In this document: positions 20,629-30,226 of the stretch, one piece after another
How the letters are laid out: each line of letters opens with the position of its first letter
How positions within the stretch are numbered: position 1 is the stretch's first letter
NCBI GenBank assembly: GCA_902580225.1
Contig: CACHJU010000017.1
Coordinates: forward strand, 1-42,945
Direction of reading: 5' to 3'
Source of the DNA: an uncultured Verrucomicrobiota bacterium
GTDB taxonomy: Bacteria; Verrucomicrobiota; Verrucomicrobiia; Opitutales; Seribacteraceae
Length of the DNA: 42,945 bases
The notes under the pieces: model-generated
The model's database searches: none
What the model was told of the DNA's origin: nothing
The model's input: only the letters and a program-made list of their open reading frames with translations
Program-made: the position numbers and the translations under genes

Positions 20629-21207
20629 ATGAGCGAAGAAGAAAATAAAGATGTTCCCGTTATTCCTAATGAGGAAACGAAAAAATTAAAAGTATCGACT
20701 AAAGCAGAGAAAGCTGACAGTGATGTTCAGCCTAAGGCTGAACAAGAGTCTGAACACATTGAGAAAGAGCAAAAACCTGAAAAGAAAGAGGAAAGTGCGG
20801 CGGATCTTTTAGGTGCTAACATTGAACAAGTTAAAATACGTAAAGCAAAAGGGAGCAAAAACATTACTTCAGGAATTTGTTATGTTGTTGCTACTTTTAA
20901 TAATACCAAGGTCTCTTTTACTGACATGAAAGGCAATGTGATTTCATGGTCTAGTTCAGGAAAATGTAATTTCAGGGGGTCCAGGAAATCTACCGCTTAT
21001 GCAGCCCAAATAGTCACTCAAGATGCTGGAAAAGTAGCAATGTCACACGGTATGAAAGAAGTTTTAGTTAAAGTAAAAGGGCCGGGTATGGGACGTGATT
21101 CTGCAATTCGTGCCTTACAAAGTCTCGGCTTTAGCGTAACCTCCATTTTGGATGTCACTCCAGTACCTCATAATGGATGTCGTGCTCCAAAGCGTAGAAG
21201 AGTTTAA
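20629..21207 (+). CDS. rpsK: 30S ribosomal protein S11 (uS11) with acidic N-terminal extension
   Basis: The C-terminal ~125 residues are a normal S11, a platform protein that interacts with S6/S18 and the mRNA near the Shine-Dalgarno duplex. It shows [50 protein letters not shown] and [18 protein letters not shown]. Before it lie about 65 residues rich in Glu, Lys and Asp with low complexity, so the protein is 192 long instead of about 129. No ATG lies near the canonical N-terminus, and the upstream ATG has normal 11-base operon spacing, so the extension is probably translated. Confidence 0.95.
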   Translation: MSEEENKDVPVIPNEETKKLKVSTKAEKADSDVQPKAEQESEHIEKEQKPEKKEESAADLLGANIEQVKIRKAKGSKNITSGICYVVATFNNTKVSFTDMKGNVISWSSSGKCNFRGSRKSTAYAAQIVTQDAGKVAMSHGMKEVLVKVKGPGMGRDSAIRALQSLGFSVTSILDVTPVPHNGCRAPKRRRV

Positions 21208-21237
21208 TTTCTAACATAATTTCTAACATTTCTTATT

Positions 21238-21846
21238 ATGTCTCGTTATACCGGTCCAACCACCAGAATAAATCGCCGTTTTGGAATGGCATTGTTTCCC
21301 GCAAATAAAGCATTCGAAAGAAGATCATATCCTCCTGGACAACACGGTCCAAATTTTCGCAGAAAAGTCAGCGATTACGGACAAGGTTTAATTGAAAAGC
21401 AAAAGCTTAGAATGATGTATGGGTTAACTGAGAAACAGTTTCGTAATATGTTCGAAAGAGCTAAAAAAAGAAAGGGCGTCACTGGGGAGGTATTTCTTAC
21501 CATGCTTGAAACTCGATTGGATAATGTTGTTTACAGGCTTGGATTCGCAAAGACCAGACAAGCTGCTCGACAATTCGTTAACCACGGACATCTTCTGGTT
21601 AACGGCAAAAAAGTTGATATTCCCAGTTTTTTCGTTACTTCTGGCGATGTTATTGGTGTACGCGAAAAGACCTCGTCTCGTCAAGTTGCAACTAAGAATT
21701 TAGAGGGTTCTCAATACCATCCTGCTCCTCCATGGGTTGAAGTGAATGTTGATTCGCTACAAGGTACCATTACCCGTTTACCTCAATCCGATGAACTAGA
21801 GCAAAGTATAAATGTTCAACTTGTTGTTGAATTTTACAGCCGCTAA
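21238..21846 (+). CDS. rpsD: 30S ribosomal protein S4 (uS4)
   Basis: S4 nucleates 30S assembly and in E. coli represses the alpha operon. The 202 residues include ERRSYPPGQHGPNFRRKVSD, YGLTEKQFRNMFERAKKRKG, the S4 RNA-binding domain with MLETRLDNVVYRLGFAKTRQ and QFVNHGHLLVNGKKVDIPS. It is the zinc-free form, lacking N-terminal CxxC motifs. It lies 30 bases after rpsK. Confidence 0.97.
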   Translation: MSRYTGPTTRINRRFGMALFPANKAFERRSYPPGQHGPNFRRKVSDYGQGLIEKQKLRMMYGLTEKQFRNMFERAKKRKGVTGEVFLTMLETRLDNVVYRLGFAKTRQAARQFVNHGHLLVNGKKVDIPSFFVTSGDVIGVREKTSSRQVATKNLEGSQYHPAPPWVEVNVDSLQGTITRLPQSDELEQSINVQLVVEFYSR

Positions 21847-21882
21847 TTATTATTTTTATTCTACTTAACCCCCAAAATTATC

Positions 21883-22881
21883 ATGGCAACTAGACTTGGA
21901 AAGTTTGAACTACCTAACCGTCTCATTAAAGAAGAGGAAACAGCTACCGACAAGTATGCTAAATTTATTGCAGACCCTTTTGAATCAGGGTACGGGCATA
22001 CGATCGGAAATGCCTTTCGTCGTGTCCTTCTTAGCTCGATAGAAGGTGCTGCAATTTCCTCTATTAAAATTGATGGTGTACAACACGAATTTCAAAGCGT
22101 AGATGGAATTGTTGAGGATGTTACCGATATCGTACTTAATCTTAAAAAGGTTCTTATTGTAAGTCACAAGGCAGAATCGGTCACCTTAACTCTTGAAGTT
22201 GAAAAAGAGGGTGAAATCACTGCTGGTGATATCTCTCCAACTGAGGGTATTGAAATCATAAATCCTGAACAATTAATTATGACTACTGATCGCAAGCAGA
22301 AGATCTTTGCAGAAATGACCGTTTCTGTAGGTCGTGGGTTTTGCTTAGGTGAAGATAGTAAAATCGATGGTCAACCAATAGGTATGATCAATGTGGACGC
22401 ACTGTACAGCCCCGTTAAACTAGTTAAATATGATGTTCAAAATACTCGAGTAGGCCAAATGACAGACTACGATAAACTAGTATTAGAGGTTAACACCGAT
22501 GGAAGAATTACTCCAGACGATGCACTTAAACAATCGGCAGCCATTCTTCGACATCACTTAGATGTTTTTGATCAGATTAGTGAAGAGCAAATCGAATTTG
22601 AAAGTCATACAAAGGAGGTTAGTGAAGAACAAAATCGACTTAAAAATTTACTAAGTATGAGCGTCAACGAGATTGAACTTTCTGTTCGGGCTGCAAATTG
22701 CCTAAACAACGCTAATATAACAACTGTTGGGGAATTGGCTACAAAATCTGAACCTGAGATGTTAAAATATAGAAACTTTGGTAAAAAGTCATTAAATGAA
22801 ATTAAAGCTAAACTCGAACAACTTGGATTATCTCTTGGGATGAAATTTGAAAGCCGTTTACTTGAAACAATTGCAAATTAA
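21883..22881 (+). CDS. rpoA: RNA polymerase alpha subunit
   Basis: Alpha dimerises through its N-terminal domain to scaffold polymerase assembly, and its C-terminal domain contacts UP elements and activators. The 332 residues (E. coli 329) include GYGHTIGNAFRRVLLSSIEG in the NTD and the CTD block LSVRAANCLNNANITTVGEL. That block keeps the Arg and Asn equivalent to E. coli R265 and N268. NFGKKSLNEIKAKLEQLGLS follows. Confidence 0.98.
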   Translation: MATRLGKFELPNRLIKEEETATDKYAKFIADPFESGYGHTIGNAFRRVLLSSIEGAAISSIKIDGVQHEFQSVDGIVEDVTDIVLNLKKVLIVSHKAESVTLTLEVEKEGEITAGDISPTEGIEIINPEQLIMTTDRKQKIFAEMTVSVGRGFCLGEDSKIDGQPIGMINVDALYSPVKLVKYDVQNTRVGQMTDYDKLVLEVNTDGRITPDDALKQSAAILRHHLDVFDQISEEQIEFESHTKEVSEEQNRLKNLLSMSVNEIELSVRAANCLNNANITTVGELATKSEPEMLKYRNFGKKSLNEIKAKLEQLGLSLGMKFESRLLETIAN

Positions 22882-22890
22882 TTTAACAAG

Positions 22891-23541
22891 ATGAGACATC
22901 GTAAACATAATCATCTTTTAGGCGTAAAAACAGCCCACCGGATATCATTAGTTGCTAATTTATCCTGTTCGCTTATTGACAATGGTCGGATAAAAACCAC
23001 TTTAGCAAAAGCTCGTGCATTACGCCCTTCAATTGAAAAGGCGATCACTCTTGCCAAGAAAGCCTATGCCACAGATGATGCGGCAAAGAAAATTCATTAC
23101 CGTAGGCAAGCGATAGCAAGATTGCGGAGTAAGGATGCAGTTAAAAAGCTATTTGATGAATTAGTTGAACAGTTTGTAGGTCGGAATGGAGGATATACCC
23201 GAATTTATAAGCTGGCTATCCCGCGTTTGGGAGATGCCGCAGATATGGCGATTATAGAATTTGTTGAAGAAATTCAAAAAAAGAAGGCTAAAAAGAAACG
23301 CTCATCAAAAAAGACCAAACCTAAGGGTGATACAACTGAGAAGGTAAAAGATGAATCGCCTGTGGAGGATGCACCGTCAACTCCAGTAGATGAAGAAAAA
23401 GATGAGGCACAAGCATCCATGGAGGAACCAAGTGAAGCAGTTTCCAAAGAGGTTTCCAAGGAAGAAGAACCAGCACCTTCTCCTGAGGTTCAAAAAGAAG
23501 ATAAGGACGATTCAGACGAAAAGAAATCTGAAGACAAGTAA
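22891..23541 (+). CDS. rplQ: 50S ribosomal protein L17 (bL17) with charged C-terminal tail
   Basis: L17 lies at the tunnel exit side of the 50S subunit. Residues 1-~120 are canonical: MRHRKHNHLLGVKTAHRISL, LIDNGRIKTTLAKARALRP and GGYTRIYKLAIPRLGDAADM. After that comes a Lys-rich stretch (KKKAKKKRSSKKTK type) and about 85 residues rich in Glu, Asp, Lys, Ser and Pro. The protein is 216 residues against about 120-130 typically. A strong terminator follows 20 bases after the stop, closing the block. Confidence 0.96.
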   Translation: MRHRKHNHLLGVKTAHRISLVANLSCSLIDNGRIKTTLAKARALRPSIEKAITLAKKAYATDDAAKKIHYRRQAIARLRSKDAVKKLFDELVEQFVGRNGGYTRIYKLAIPRLGDAADMAIIEFVEEIQKKKAKKKRSSKKTKPKGDTTEKVKDESPVEDAPSTPVDEEKDEAQASMEEPSEAVSKEVSKEEEPAPSPEVQKEDKDDSDEKKSEDK

Positions 23542-23561
23542 CCTTTGTTAAGCTTTCCAAT

Positions 23562-23595
23562 GTGAGTTTTTTATTTAAAACTCACCTATTTTTTT
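23562..23595 (+). terminator. Rho-independent terminator of the ribosomal superoperon
   Basis: GTGAGTTTT (23562-23570) pairs perfectly with AAAACTCAC (23577-23585) over a 6-base loop, followed by CTA and seven T residues. It lies 20 bases after rplQ and is the first clear terminator after rpoB. Confidence 0.85.
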
Positions 23596-23698
23596 AGTTC
23601 AGTAGGTTTGTGTTGCCACAAAAAATCCTTAACGTATTGATTATTTAGGGTGTTTTTATCATCTTCAAATTTCTACCCATATAAAAAGGTTACTTGTT

Positions 23699-25237
23699 AT
23701 GCCTCAAACAATTATAGTTTTAGATTTTGGTTCCCAATACACTCAGGTAATCGCAAGACGAATCCGCGAAGCAAAAGTGTACTCCAAGGTGTTGCCTTAT
23801 AATACCCCAATCAGTGTTTTAAAGAAATTGAACCCTATCGGTATTGTGTTGTCCGGCGGCCCAGCAAGTGTTCTAGCAAAAGGCGCTCCCAAGCCGAAGC
23901 CCGCTATTTTTTCATTGGATATTCCAATACTAGGAATATGTTATGGTTTGCAATTAATGGCATCAATGCTCGGGGGAGAAGTAAAGAGCAGTAACTATCG
24001 CGAGTATGGAAGGGGAAAGCTTACAATCTTGAAAAAAGGATTACTTTTCAAAAGCCTCCCACCTTCTCTCACCGTGTGGAATTCTCACGGAGACAGCCTT
24101 TCACAATTGCCCAAAGGTTTTAAGGCAACCGCCCAGACGGAAAACTCGGACTTTGCTTCCATTGAAAACTCTGCAAAAAAGTTTTATGGTTTGCAATTTC
24201 ATCCCGAAGTCGAGCATTCCGAAAAGGGAGAAGAGATCTTAAATAACTTTCTTTTTACTATTTGCAAATGCTCAGGCGATTGGGACATAGAAGATTTTAC
24301 CCAATTCGCAATCCAAGAAATCAAAAAGAAAGTTGGATCGAAAAAGGTCATTCTTGGACTCAGTGGTGGGGTTGATTCATCGGTTGCCGCCGCTTTAATC
24401 CATCGTGCGATTGGAAGTCAATTAACATGTATTTTCGTCGATAACGGTCTGCTCCGACTAAATGAGAGAGACCAAGTGAAGAAACTTTTTCGTGATCATA
24501 TTCCAGGTAAATTAAGAGTCGCCCTTGCGGGTGGTCTATTCCTTAAAAATCTTAAAGGAGTATCCGATCCGGAAAAGAAAAGGAAAATAATTGGAAAAAC
24601 ATTTATTGATGTTTTTGACAAGGAAGTCCGTAATTTGGGAGAAGTCGATTTCCTAGCCCAGGGGACTTTGTACCCAGATGTAATTGAGAGTGTCCCCATT
24701 GAAGGAAATCCAGCATCACTCATTAAAAGTCATCACAATGTAGGAGGATTACCCAAGAGAATGAAGCTTTCACTGCTTGAGCCTCTAAGAGAACTCTTTA
24801 AGGATGAAGTTCGTAATCTGGGACGGGCCCTCGGTTTAACTGAAAATGTTCTGATGAGACATCCTTTTCCCGGACCCGGTCTGGGCGTGAGAGTGGTCGG
24901 TTCAATCAATGCCAAAAATCTGAGAGTATTACGGGAAGCGGATGCAATTTTTATAGAGGAACTTATTAATTCAAAATGGTACTACAAATTATGGCAGGCA
25001 TTCTGTGTCTTTTTGCCCGTAAGAAGTGTTGGAGTAATGGGAGATGAAAGGACCTATGAGAATGTGATTTCTCTCCGTGCGGTTACAAGTAGTGATGCAA
25101 TGACTGCGGATTGGGCTCAACTCCCCGATAAACTCTTGAGAAAGGTATCGAATAGAATTATAAATGAAGTTAAAGGGGCAAACCGGGTCGTTTATGATAT
25201 TAGTTCCAAGCCCCCAAGCACGATTGAATGGGAGTAA
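23699..25237 (+). CDS. guaA: GMP synthase (glutamine-hydrolysing)
   Basis: GuaA converts XMP, ATP and glutamine to GMP. Residues 1-~195 are a class I glutamine amidotransferase, with nucleophile C81 in [15 protein letters not shown] and catalytic H168 and E170 in [13 protein letters not shown]. The ATP pyrophosphatase domain follows, with the PP-loop [15 protein letters not shown] (S222-S228). The dimerisation domain ends [12 protein letters not shown]. The 512-residue length is normal. The 157-base upstream gap holds the previous terminator and an AT-rich stretch with no convincing promoter. hisD starts 15 bases downstream, so the gene probably shares a transcript with the his genes. Confidence 0.97.
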   Translation: MPQTIIVLDFGSQYTQVIARRIREAKVYSKVLPYNTPISVLKKLNPIGIVLSGGPASVLAKGAPKPKPAIFSLDIPILGICYGLQLMASMLGGEVKSSNYREYGRGKLTILKKGLLFKSLPPSLTVWNSHGDSLSQLPKGFKATAQTENSDFASIENSAKKFYGLQFHPEVEHSEKGEEILNNFLFTICKCSGDWDIEDFTQFAIQEIKKKVGSKKVILGLSGGVDSSVAAALIHRAIGSQLTCIFVDNGLLRLNERDQVKKLFRDHIPGKLRVALAGGLFLKNLKGVSDPEKKRKIIGKTFIDVFDKEVRNLGEVDFLAQGTLYPDVIESVPIEGNPASLIKSHHNVGGLPKRMKLSLLEPLRELFKDEVRNLGRALGLTENVLMRHPFPGPGLGVRVVGSINAKNLRVLREADAIFIEELINSKWYYKLWQAFCVFLPVRSVGVMGDERTYENVISLRAVTSSDAMTADWAQLPDKLLRKVSNRIINEVKGANRVVYDISSKPPSTIEWE

Positions 25238-25252
25238 AATAGGATTTCAACA

Positions 25253-26548
25253 ATGATTAAAGGTTTTTTACGGGACGGTGACCAGTTATTGGAACAATTA
25301 ACCGATTTCTGCCCCACCACCCAAGGAGATGAGGTAGTTAAAAACAGCGTTTCTGAAATTTTGCATGATGTCCACAAAAACGGGGACGAAGCCGTGCTTT
25401 CGCGAACTTTACTTTATGACAAAGCAAAACTTGCTTCAGGCGAAATTAGAGTTACCCAGGACGAATTGGAAAAAGCTAAGAATGAACTGTTGCCTCGTGA
25501 AAAGGAGAGCATTCTTGAAGCCATTGAAAATGTTACTTCGTTTCACGAGCGAAGTATTCCAGAAAGTTGGGATATGATCAATAATCATGGGGCCAAAGTG
25601 GGAGAGAAATACTATCCCATTGATCGGGTGGGAATATATGTACCGGGAGGTAATGTACCTTTGATTTCCACCGTTATTATGACCGTGACGATTGCAAAAG
25701 TCGCCAAGGTTAAGCAAATTGCAGTCGTTACTCCTCCAAGTGCGGATGGGAAAATTGCCTCTCAAATGCTCGCGGCACTGGCCCTTCTCGGAGTGAAAGA
25801 AATTTACAAAGTAGGGGGAGCTCAGGCAATTGCGGCATTGGCTTACGGTACTGAAACAATTTCCTCAGTGGATAAGATTTACGGCCCAGGAAATGCTTAT
25901 GTTAATGAAGCCAAACGGCAAGTTTACGGGTTGGTGGGCATTGATTTACTGCCAGGCCCCAGTGAGGTAATGGTGATTGCTGATGCTTCATCTAATCCCG
26001 CCTATGTTGCAGCTGCATTACTATCACAGGCGGAACATGGCTCCGGGAAGGAAAAGTTATTCTTACTTTTTTCGGAAGAGGCTCATTTTGAAAAAATTGT
26101 GGATGAAATAAAAACTCAATTGCCTGAGCTTACTCATAAGGAATCAATTGAAAGGGTTTTAGTGGACGGATTCGTTTCGGTTCATCTTCCCACGCTTGAA
26201 AGAATTGCCGCAATTGCTAATTTTATTGCACCCGAGCATCTTGAACTTCAGGTAAACGAAGATAGTATCGGATTTTTAACCAACGAGATTACCACCGCCG
26301 GGGCATTTCTTCTTGGACACGCGACTGCTACCTCTCTGGGTGATTTTGTTGCCGGTCCCAGTCATGTTCTTCCAACTGGTCGTTCGTCCCGTTTTTCATC
26401 CGGGCTTCGGTTGCACGATTTTCTCCGCAGGTCGAGTTTTATACACTACGACGTGGAATCCGCTTCTCGGGCGAAAAAATCACTGGATGTATTTGCGGAA
26501 ATGGAAAAATTGGATGGGCATGGAAAATCATTCTCGATAAGGATTTAG
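25253..26548 (+). CDS. hisD: Histidinol dehydrogenase
   Basis: HisD carries out the last two oxidations of histidine synthesis, histidinol to histidine, using NAD and zinc. The 431 residues include RVGIYVPGGNVPLISTVIM, VGGAQAIAALAYGTETI, the signature DKIYGPGNAYVNEAKRQVYG and DLLPGPSEVMVIADASSNP. LLSQAEHGS carries zinc ligands, E328 and H329 in APEHLEL are the catalytic pair, and GPSHVLPTGRSSRFSSGL follows. An AGGA lies about 10 bases before the ATG. It is followed by hisC after 16 bases. Confidence 0.97.
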   Translation: MIKGFLRDGDQLLEQLTDFCPTTQGDEVVKNSVSEILHDVHKNGDEAVLSRTLLYDKAKLASGEIRVTQDELEKAKNELLPREKESILEAIENVTSFHERSIPESWDMINNHGAKVGEKYYPIDRVGIYVPGGNVPLISTVIMTVTIAKVAKVKQIAVVTPPSADGKIASQMLAALALLGVKEIYKVGGAQAIAALAYGTETISSVDKIYGPGNAYVNEAKRQVYGLVGIDLLPGPSEVMVIADASSNPAYVAAALLSQAEHGSGKEKLFLLFSEEAHFEKIVDEIKTQLPELTHKESIERVLVDGFVSVHLPTLERIAAIANFIAPEHLELQVNEDSIGFLTNEITTAGAFLLGHATATSLGDFVAGPSHVLPTGRSSRFSSGLRLHDFLRRSSFIHYDVESASRAKKSLDVFAEMEKLDGHGKSFSIRI

Positions 26549-26564
26549 TTAGTTTGATTACATA

Positions 26565-27662
26565 ATGTCACTCCAAGATTTTACTGCAGAGACAATTCTC
26601 AATCATAATCCTTACATTCCTGGAAAACAACCTGCCGGGCTGGAGAGGATTCTGAAGTTAAACACAAATGAAAATCCCTACCCGCCTACTCCGAGAGTAT
26701 CAGATATTATATTGGAACAGGTAAACAAACTTAATCGTTATCCAAATTCTTCAGCACAGGAGTTGAGGGAAACAATTGCCAAACTGCATAGTGTAGATTC
26801 CGATCAGGTCATCGTGGGTAATGGATCGGATGACATACTTAATCTTTGTGTACGTTGTTTTTCGGATAATGAAAAGTCCGTGGGAATGTTGAGCCCCAGT
26901 TACTCACTCTATGATGTCTTAAGCTCCTTGCAAGGGGCTGAAACAAAAAAAATTCCATACGATAACGAGAAATTCGATATTGAACCACAAACGATTATTC
27001 AGTCCGGAACCAACTTGTTTTTCGTAACAAGTCCACACGCACCCACGGGCAGAATTTATAAAAACACCGTATTTTCATCGATCCTTAATGAATACTCGGG
27101 AATTCTTGTAGTGGACGAAGCATACGCGGACTTTGCTCCTAATAATGCTGTTTCATTGCTCCTTGAAAATGAAAACCTTATTATCACCAGGACGCTCTCA
27201 AAATCATATTCCTTAGCTGGTTTACGGGTTGGTTATGCACTGGCAAGCCGGGAAATAGTATGCATTCTTAATAAGGCGAGGGAGGTATACAATGTGGATC
27301 GAATTGCCCAAGTGATTGCTCAGTCCGCACTCGAAGACCGGAAGTATTTCAATCATATCATCAACAAAATTATTTCTGTCCGAGAAAAAGTGTATACAAT
27401 CCTTAAAGATTGGCGGTGGTTCACTTATCAGAGCGGGGCGAATTTTTTATTTACCAAGCCGATTGATTTTGATGGTTCCACCGGAGAGGAAGTGGCGGAA
27501 AATCTGTATCTATTTTTAAACAGTAAAAATGTGTTTGTTCGGTATTTTCCTGATGATTCATTAACCTCCTCGTTTTTACGAATCAGTATTGGCAAAGAAG
27601 ACGAAATGGATATGCTCATTAATTTAATAAACATATGGAAAACAAAAGAACATCTGAAATAA
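26565..27662 (+). CDS. hisC: Histidinol-phosphate aminotransferase
   Basis: HisC is a PLP enzyme of the fold-type I aminotransferases that converts imidazole acetol phosphate to histidinol phosphate. The 365 residues carry [35 protein letters not shown] and the Schiff-base Lys K213 in [30 protein letters not shown] lies near the C-terminus. The usual NPNxPTG motif reads TSPHAPTG, with His158 where the family has the PLP-contacting Asn. The 3' end overlaps hisB by 28 bases. Confidence 0.95.
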   Translation: MSLQDFTAETILNHNPYIPGKQPAGLERILKLNTNENPYPPTPRVSDIILEQVNKLNRYPNSSAQELRETIAKLHSVDSDQVIVGNGSDDILNLCVRCFSDNEKSVGMLSPSYSLYDVLSSLQGAETKKIPYDNEKFDIEPQTIIQSGTNLFFVTSPHAPTGRIYKNTVFSSILNEYSGILVVDEAYADFAPNNAVSLLLENENLIITRTLSKSYSLAGLRVGYALASREIVCILNKAREVYNVDRIAQVIAQSALEDRKYFNHIINKIISVREKVYTILKDWRWFTYQSGANFLFTKPIDFDGSTGEEVAENLYLFLNSKNVFVRYFPDDSLTSSFLRISIGKEDEMDMLINLINIWKTKEHLK

Positions 27663-28237
27663 CGCGCAATACGAATGAAACCCAAATAATGGTTTCATTG
27701 AATTTGGATGGTTCTGGAGAGGGTGAAATTTCAACAGGTGTTCCATTTATGGACCACATGCTTGAATTATTTTCAAAACATGGTTTTTTTGATTTAGAAA
27801 TTAAAGCTAAAGGAGATATTAATATCGATTATCACCATTTGGTGGAAGATATGGGAATTACTTTGGGACAGGCGTTCAGTAAGGCATTGGGGGTAAAAGC
27901 GGGTATCAAGCGTTATGGTTTTTTTGTTCTGCCAATGGACGAAACTTTGGTTACGGTGGCTTTAGATTTGAGTAATCGAGCTTTTTTAGTTTTTGACGCG
28001 CCGCTTCCCATTTCAATGGTTCGAGATTTCAATGTGCAGCTTTTTAAAGAATTTTTTCAAGCGTTCGTGAATGAAGCAGGATGTAATTTACATATTCGGT
28101 TGGAGCACGGAAAGGAACCGCACCATGTGGCGGAGGCAATGTTTAAAGGATTTGCAAAGGCATTAGATTTGGCAACCAGTTTGGAACCAAGATTAAACGG
28201 AGGAATTCCGTCTACAAAAGGTACGCTGTCTTCATAA
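27635..28237 (+). CDS. hisB: Imidazoleglycerol-phosphate dehydratase
   Basis: This monofunctional IGP dehydratase (200 residues) removes water from imidazoleglycerol phosphate using a two-Mn cluster. Family features are [38 protein letters not shown], the metal motif [17 protein letters not shown] and the second motif [15 protein letters not shown]. No phosphatase domain is fused, unlike E. coli HisB. The start lies inside hisC (28-base overlap), pointing to coupled translation. Confidence 0.96.
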   Translation: MENKRTSEITRNTNETQIMVSLNLDGSGEGEISTGVPFMDHMLELFSKHGFFDLEIKAKGDINIDYHHLVEDMGITLGQAFSKALGVKAGIKRYGFFVLPMDETLVTVALDLSNRAFLVFDAPLPISMVRDFNVQLFKEFFQAFVNEAGCNLHIRLEHGKEPHHVAEAMFKGFAKALDLATSLEPRLNGGIPSTKGTLSS

Positions 28238-28246
28238 AAATTTGAA

Positions 28247-28882
28247 ATGCCAATGGAGGGTCAAAAAATTGGCGTTATAGACTATGGGACTGGAAATCTC
28301 AGAAGCGTGGTCAAAGCATTTGAGCACCTTGGCTCAACGGTCCGTGTTTTACAATCGCCCGAGGGCCTAGAAGATGTGGACGCCCTCGTCTTTCCAGGAC
28401 AAGGAACTTTTGATCAGTGTATGGATGCTCTGCAAAAAACCGGATTTTCCCAAGCAATTAAAGAATGGATTTTATTTGGTAAACCTTTTTTTGGAATTTG
28501 CTTGGGTTTACAGGTTTTATTTGAGAAATCAGAAGAGGGAGAAAAGCCTGGTTTGGGATTATTTCCAGGGATTGTCAAAAAGTTTTCTTTAGATTATAGT
28601 TATAAAATACCACATATGGGCTGGAATTCAGTTCATTGGGGTGATTTAAAAGATCATCCAATGCAGGTAGGTTTAGAAAATAGCGATCAATTTTATTTTG
28701 TTCACAGCTATCATGTTGAATCTGAAGAAGTTAACTGTCATGCTTTGAAAACTACTTACGGATATCCTTTTTTGAGCGGTATTTTTCATGATAATTGTTT
28801 TGCTACCCAATTTCATCCTGAAAAAAGTCAGGCAAAAGGTTTGCAAATTTACCAAAATTTTCTTCAAGATATAGTCGCATAA
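28247..28882 (+). CDS. hisH: Imidazole glycerol phosphate synthase, glutaminase subunit
   Basis: HisH supplies ammonia from glutamine to HisF, which makes IGP and releases AICAR. The 211 residues show IGVIDYGTGNLRSVVKAFEH, VFPGQGTFDQCM, nucleophile C85 in FFGICLGLQVLFEKSEEG, PHMGWNSVHW and catalytic H190 and E192 in QFHPEKSQAKGLQ. The oxyanion strand usually reads PGVG; here it is PGQG. hisF is not in the window. An alternative start at M3 (28253) is possible. Confidence 0.96.
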   Translation: MPMEGQKIGVIDYGTGNLRSVVKAFEHLGSTVRVLQSPEGLEDVDALVFPGQGTFDQCMDALQKTGFSQAIKEWILFGKPFFGICLGLQVLFEKSEEGEKPGLGLFPGIVKKFSLDYSYKIPHMGWNSVHWGDLKDHPMQVGLENSDQFYFVHSYHVESEEVNCHALKTTYGYPFLSGIFHDNCFATQFHPEKSQAKGLQIYQNFLQDIVA

Positions 28883-28930
28883 TTAAAGTTCCAAGTTTTA
28901 TCCCCCAATTTTATTACTACCCCAATCAAT

Positions 28931-30217
28931 ATGGACAAAAATGCTAATCTTACCATAGGAGAAAACACCTTTGCCTTAAATATTCTTGAAGGCACTGAAT
29001 CTGAAAAAGCTTTAGATATAAGTATTTTGCGCAAGCAAAGTAAATTCATTACCTTTGACGATGGTTATGGCAACACAGGCTCCTGTGAAAGTAGGGTTAC
29101 TTTTATTGACGGTGACCAAGGTATTTTGAGGTACCGTGGTTTCGACATTACAGAACTTGCTACTAATTCAAATTTTTTGGAAACTTCTTATTTAGTTATT
29201 TATGGTGAACTGCCGACTGCAAGTGAAATTGATTTGTTCCAGGAGCGAATCTCAAAGTACGCAAAGCTACCCAATGAGGTGATTTCGGCAATCAATGCTC
29301 AACCAAAGAATTCCCACCCGATGGGGGTGTTAGCTGCTGGATTACACGCACTTGGTGGAGCTTATCCTGATTTTTGTACCAATAATAGAAAAGCAGATCT
29401 GGAAAGATTTGATGATTCTGCTGCTCTTATTATCTCTACTATGAGGACTATTGCAGCAACTAGGCACCGTTTTCTTCTTAACGAAGAAGTACCGGACTTT
29501 GATTCGGAAGAAAGGTACTGTAAGAATTTTCTTTCAATGATGTTTGCTAAGAATTCTGTCTCTGAGGAAATGCCGGATTCTGTGGTCAATGCTTTGGATT
29601 TAATCTTTCTATTGCACGCTGATCATGAACAAAATTGTTCGACTTCCACCTGTCGAATGATTGCTTCCGGAGGTGCCAATCCATTTGCCTCATTAGCGGG
29701 GGGTGTTTCTGCTCTTTGGGGACCCCTTCATGGAGGAGCCAATATGGCTGTGATTGGTATGCTTAATCAGATTCACGATGCGGGAGATGATGGATCCCGT
29801 TTTATCGAATCAGCTAAGTTGGGTAAGACTCGCCTGATGGGATTTGGTCACCGCGTCTACAGAAATTATGATCCACGGGCTAAAATCTTAAAAGCGGCAT
29901 GCGATAATGCCTTGGAAGCACTGGGAGTTTCCAGTCCGATACTTGAAATTGCTCGTAGGTTGGAGGAGGAGGCTTTGAAAGACCCCTATTTTGTGGAAAG
30001 AAAGTTATATCCCAATGTTGATTTTTATAGCGGCATTATTTTACAAGCACTTGGATTCCCCACGGATATGTTTACGGTTTTATTTGCCATAGGTCGAACA
30101 CCCGGTTGGCTTGCCCACTGGAAGGAAATTGCCGAAACTGGTAAAAAAATCCATCGACCCCGTCAGATTTATCAAGGATCCACTTTGCGTCCATATTTAT
30201 CTGTAGAAAAAAGGTAG
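28931..30217 (+). CDS. gltA: Citrate synthase
   Basis: This enzyme condenses oxaloacetate and acetyl-CoA to citrate, the entry to the TCA cycle. The 428 residues match the hexameric GltA length. Conserved blocks are TFIDGDQGILRYRGFDI, HADHEQNCSTSTCRMIASGG and ALWGPLHGGANMAVIGML (first catalytic His). MGFGHRVYRNYDPRA (second His) and VDFYSGIILQALGFPTDMFT (catalytic Asp) follow, then the closing Arg in IGRTPGWLAHWKE. It lies 48 bases after hisH with no clear promoter or terminator between them, so read-through is possible. Confidence 0.97.
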   Translation: MDKNANLTIGENTFALNILEGTESEKALDISILRKQSKFITFDDGYGNTGSCESRVTFIDGDQGILRYRGFDITELATNSNFLETSYLVIYGELPTASEIDLFQERISKYAKLPNEVISAINAQPKNSHPMGVLAAGLHALGGAYPDFCTNNRKADLERFDDSAALIISTMRTIAATRHRFLLNEEVPDFDSEERYCKNFLSMMFAKNSVSEEMPDSVVNALDLIFLLHADHEQNCSTSTCRMIASGGANPFASLAGGVSALWGPLHGGANMAVIGMLNQIHDAGDDGSRFIESAKLGKTRLMGFGHRVYRNYDPRAKILKAACDNALEALGVSSPILEIARRLEEEALKDPYFVERKLYPNVDFYSGIILQALGFPTDMFTVLFAIGRTPGWLAHWKEIAETGKKIHRPRQIYQGSTLRPYLSVEKR

Positions 30218-30226
30218 ACTGGTCGG

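Noticed and set aside
23596-23698. Purine riboswitch or clear promoter before guaA
   Set aside because: No purine-riboswitch core or paired hexamers at proper spacing could be made out; only loose AT-rich matches.
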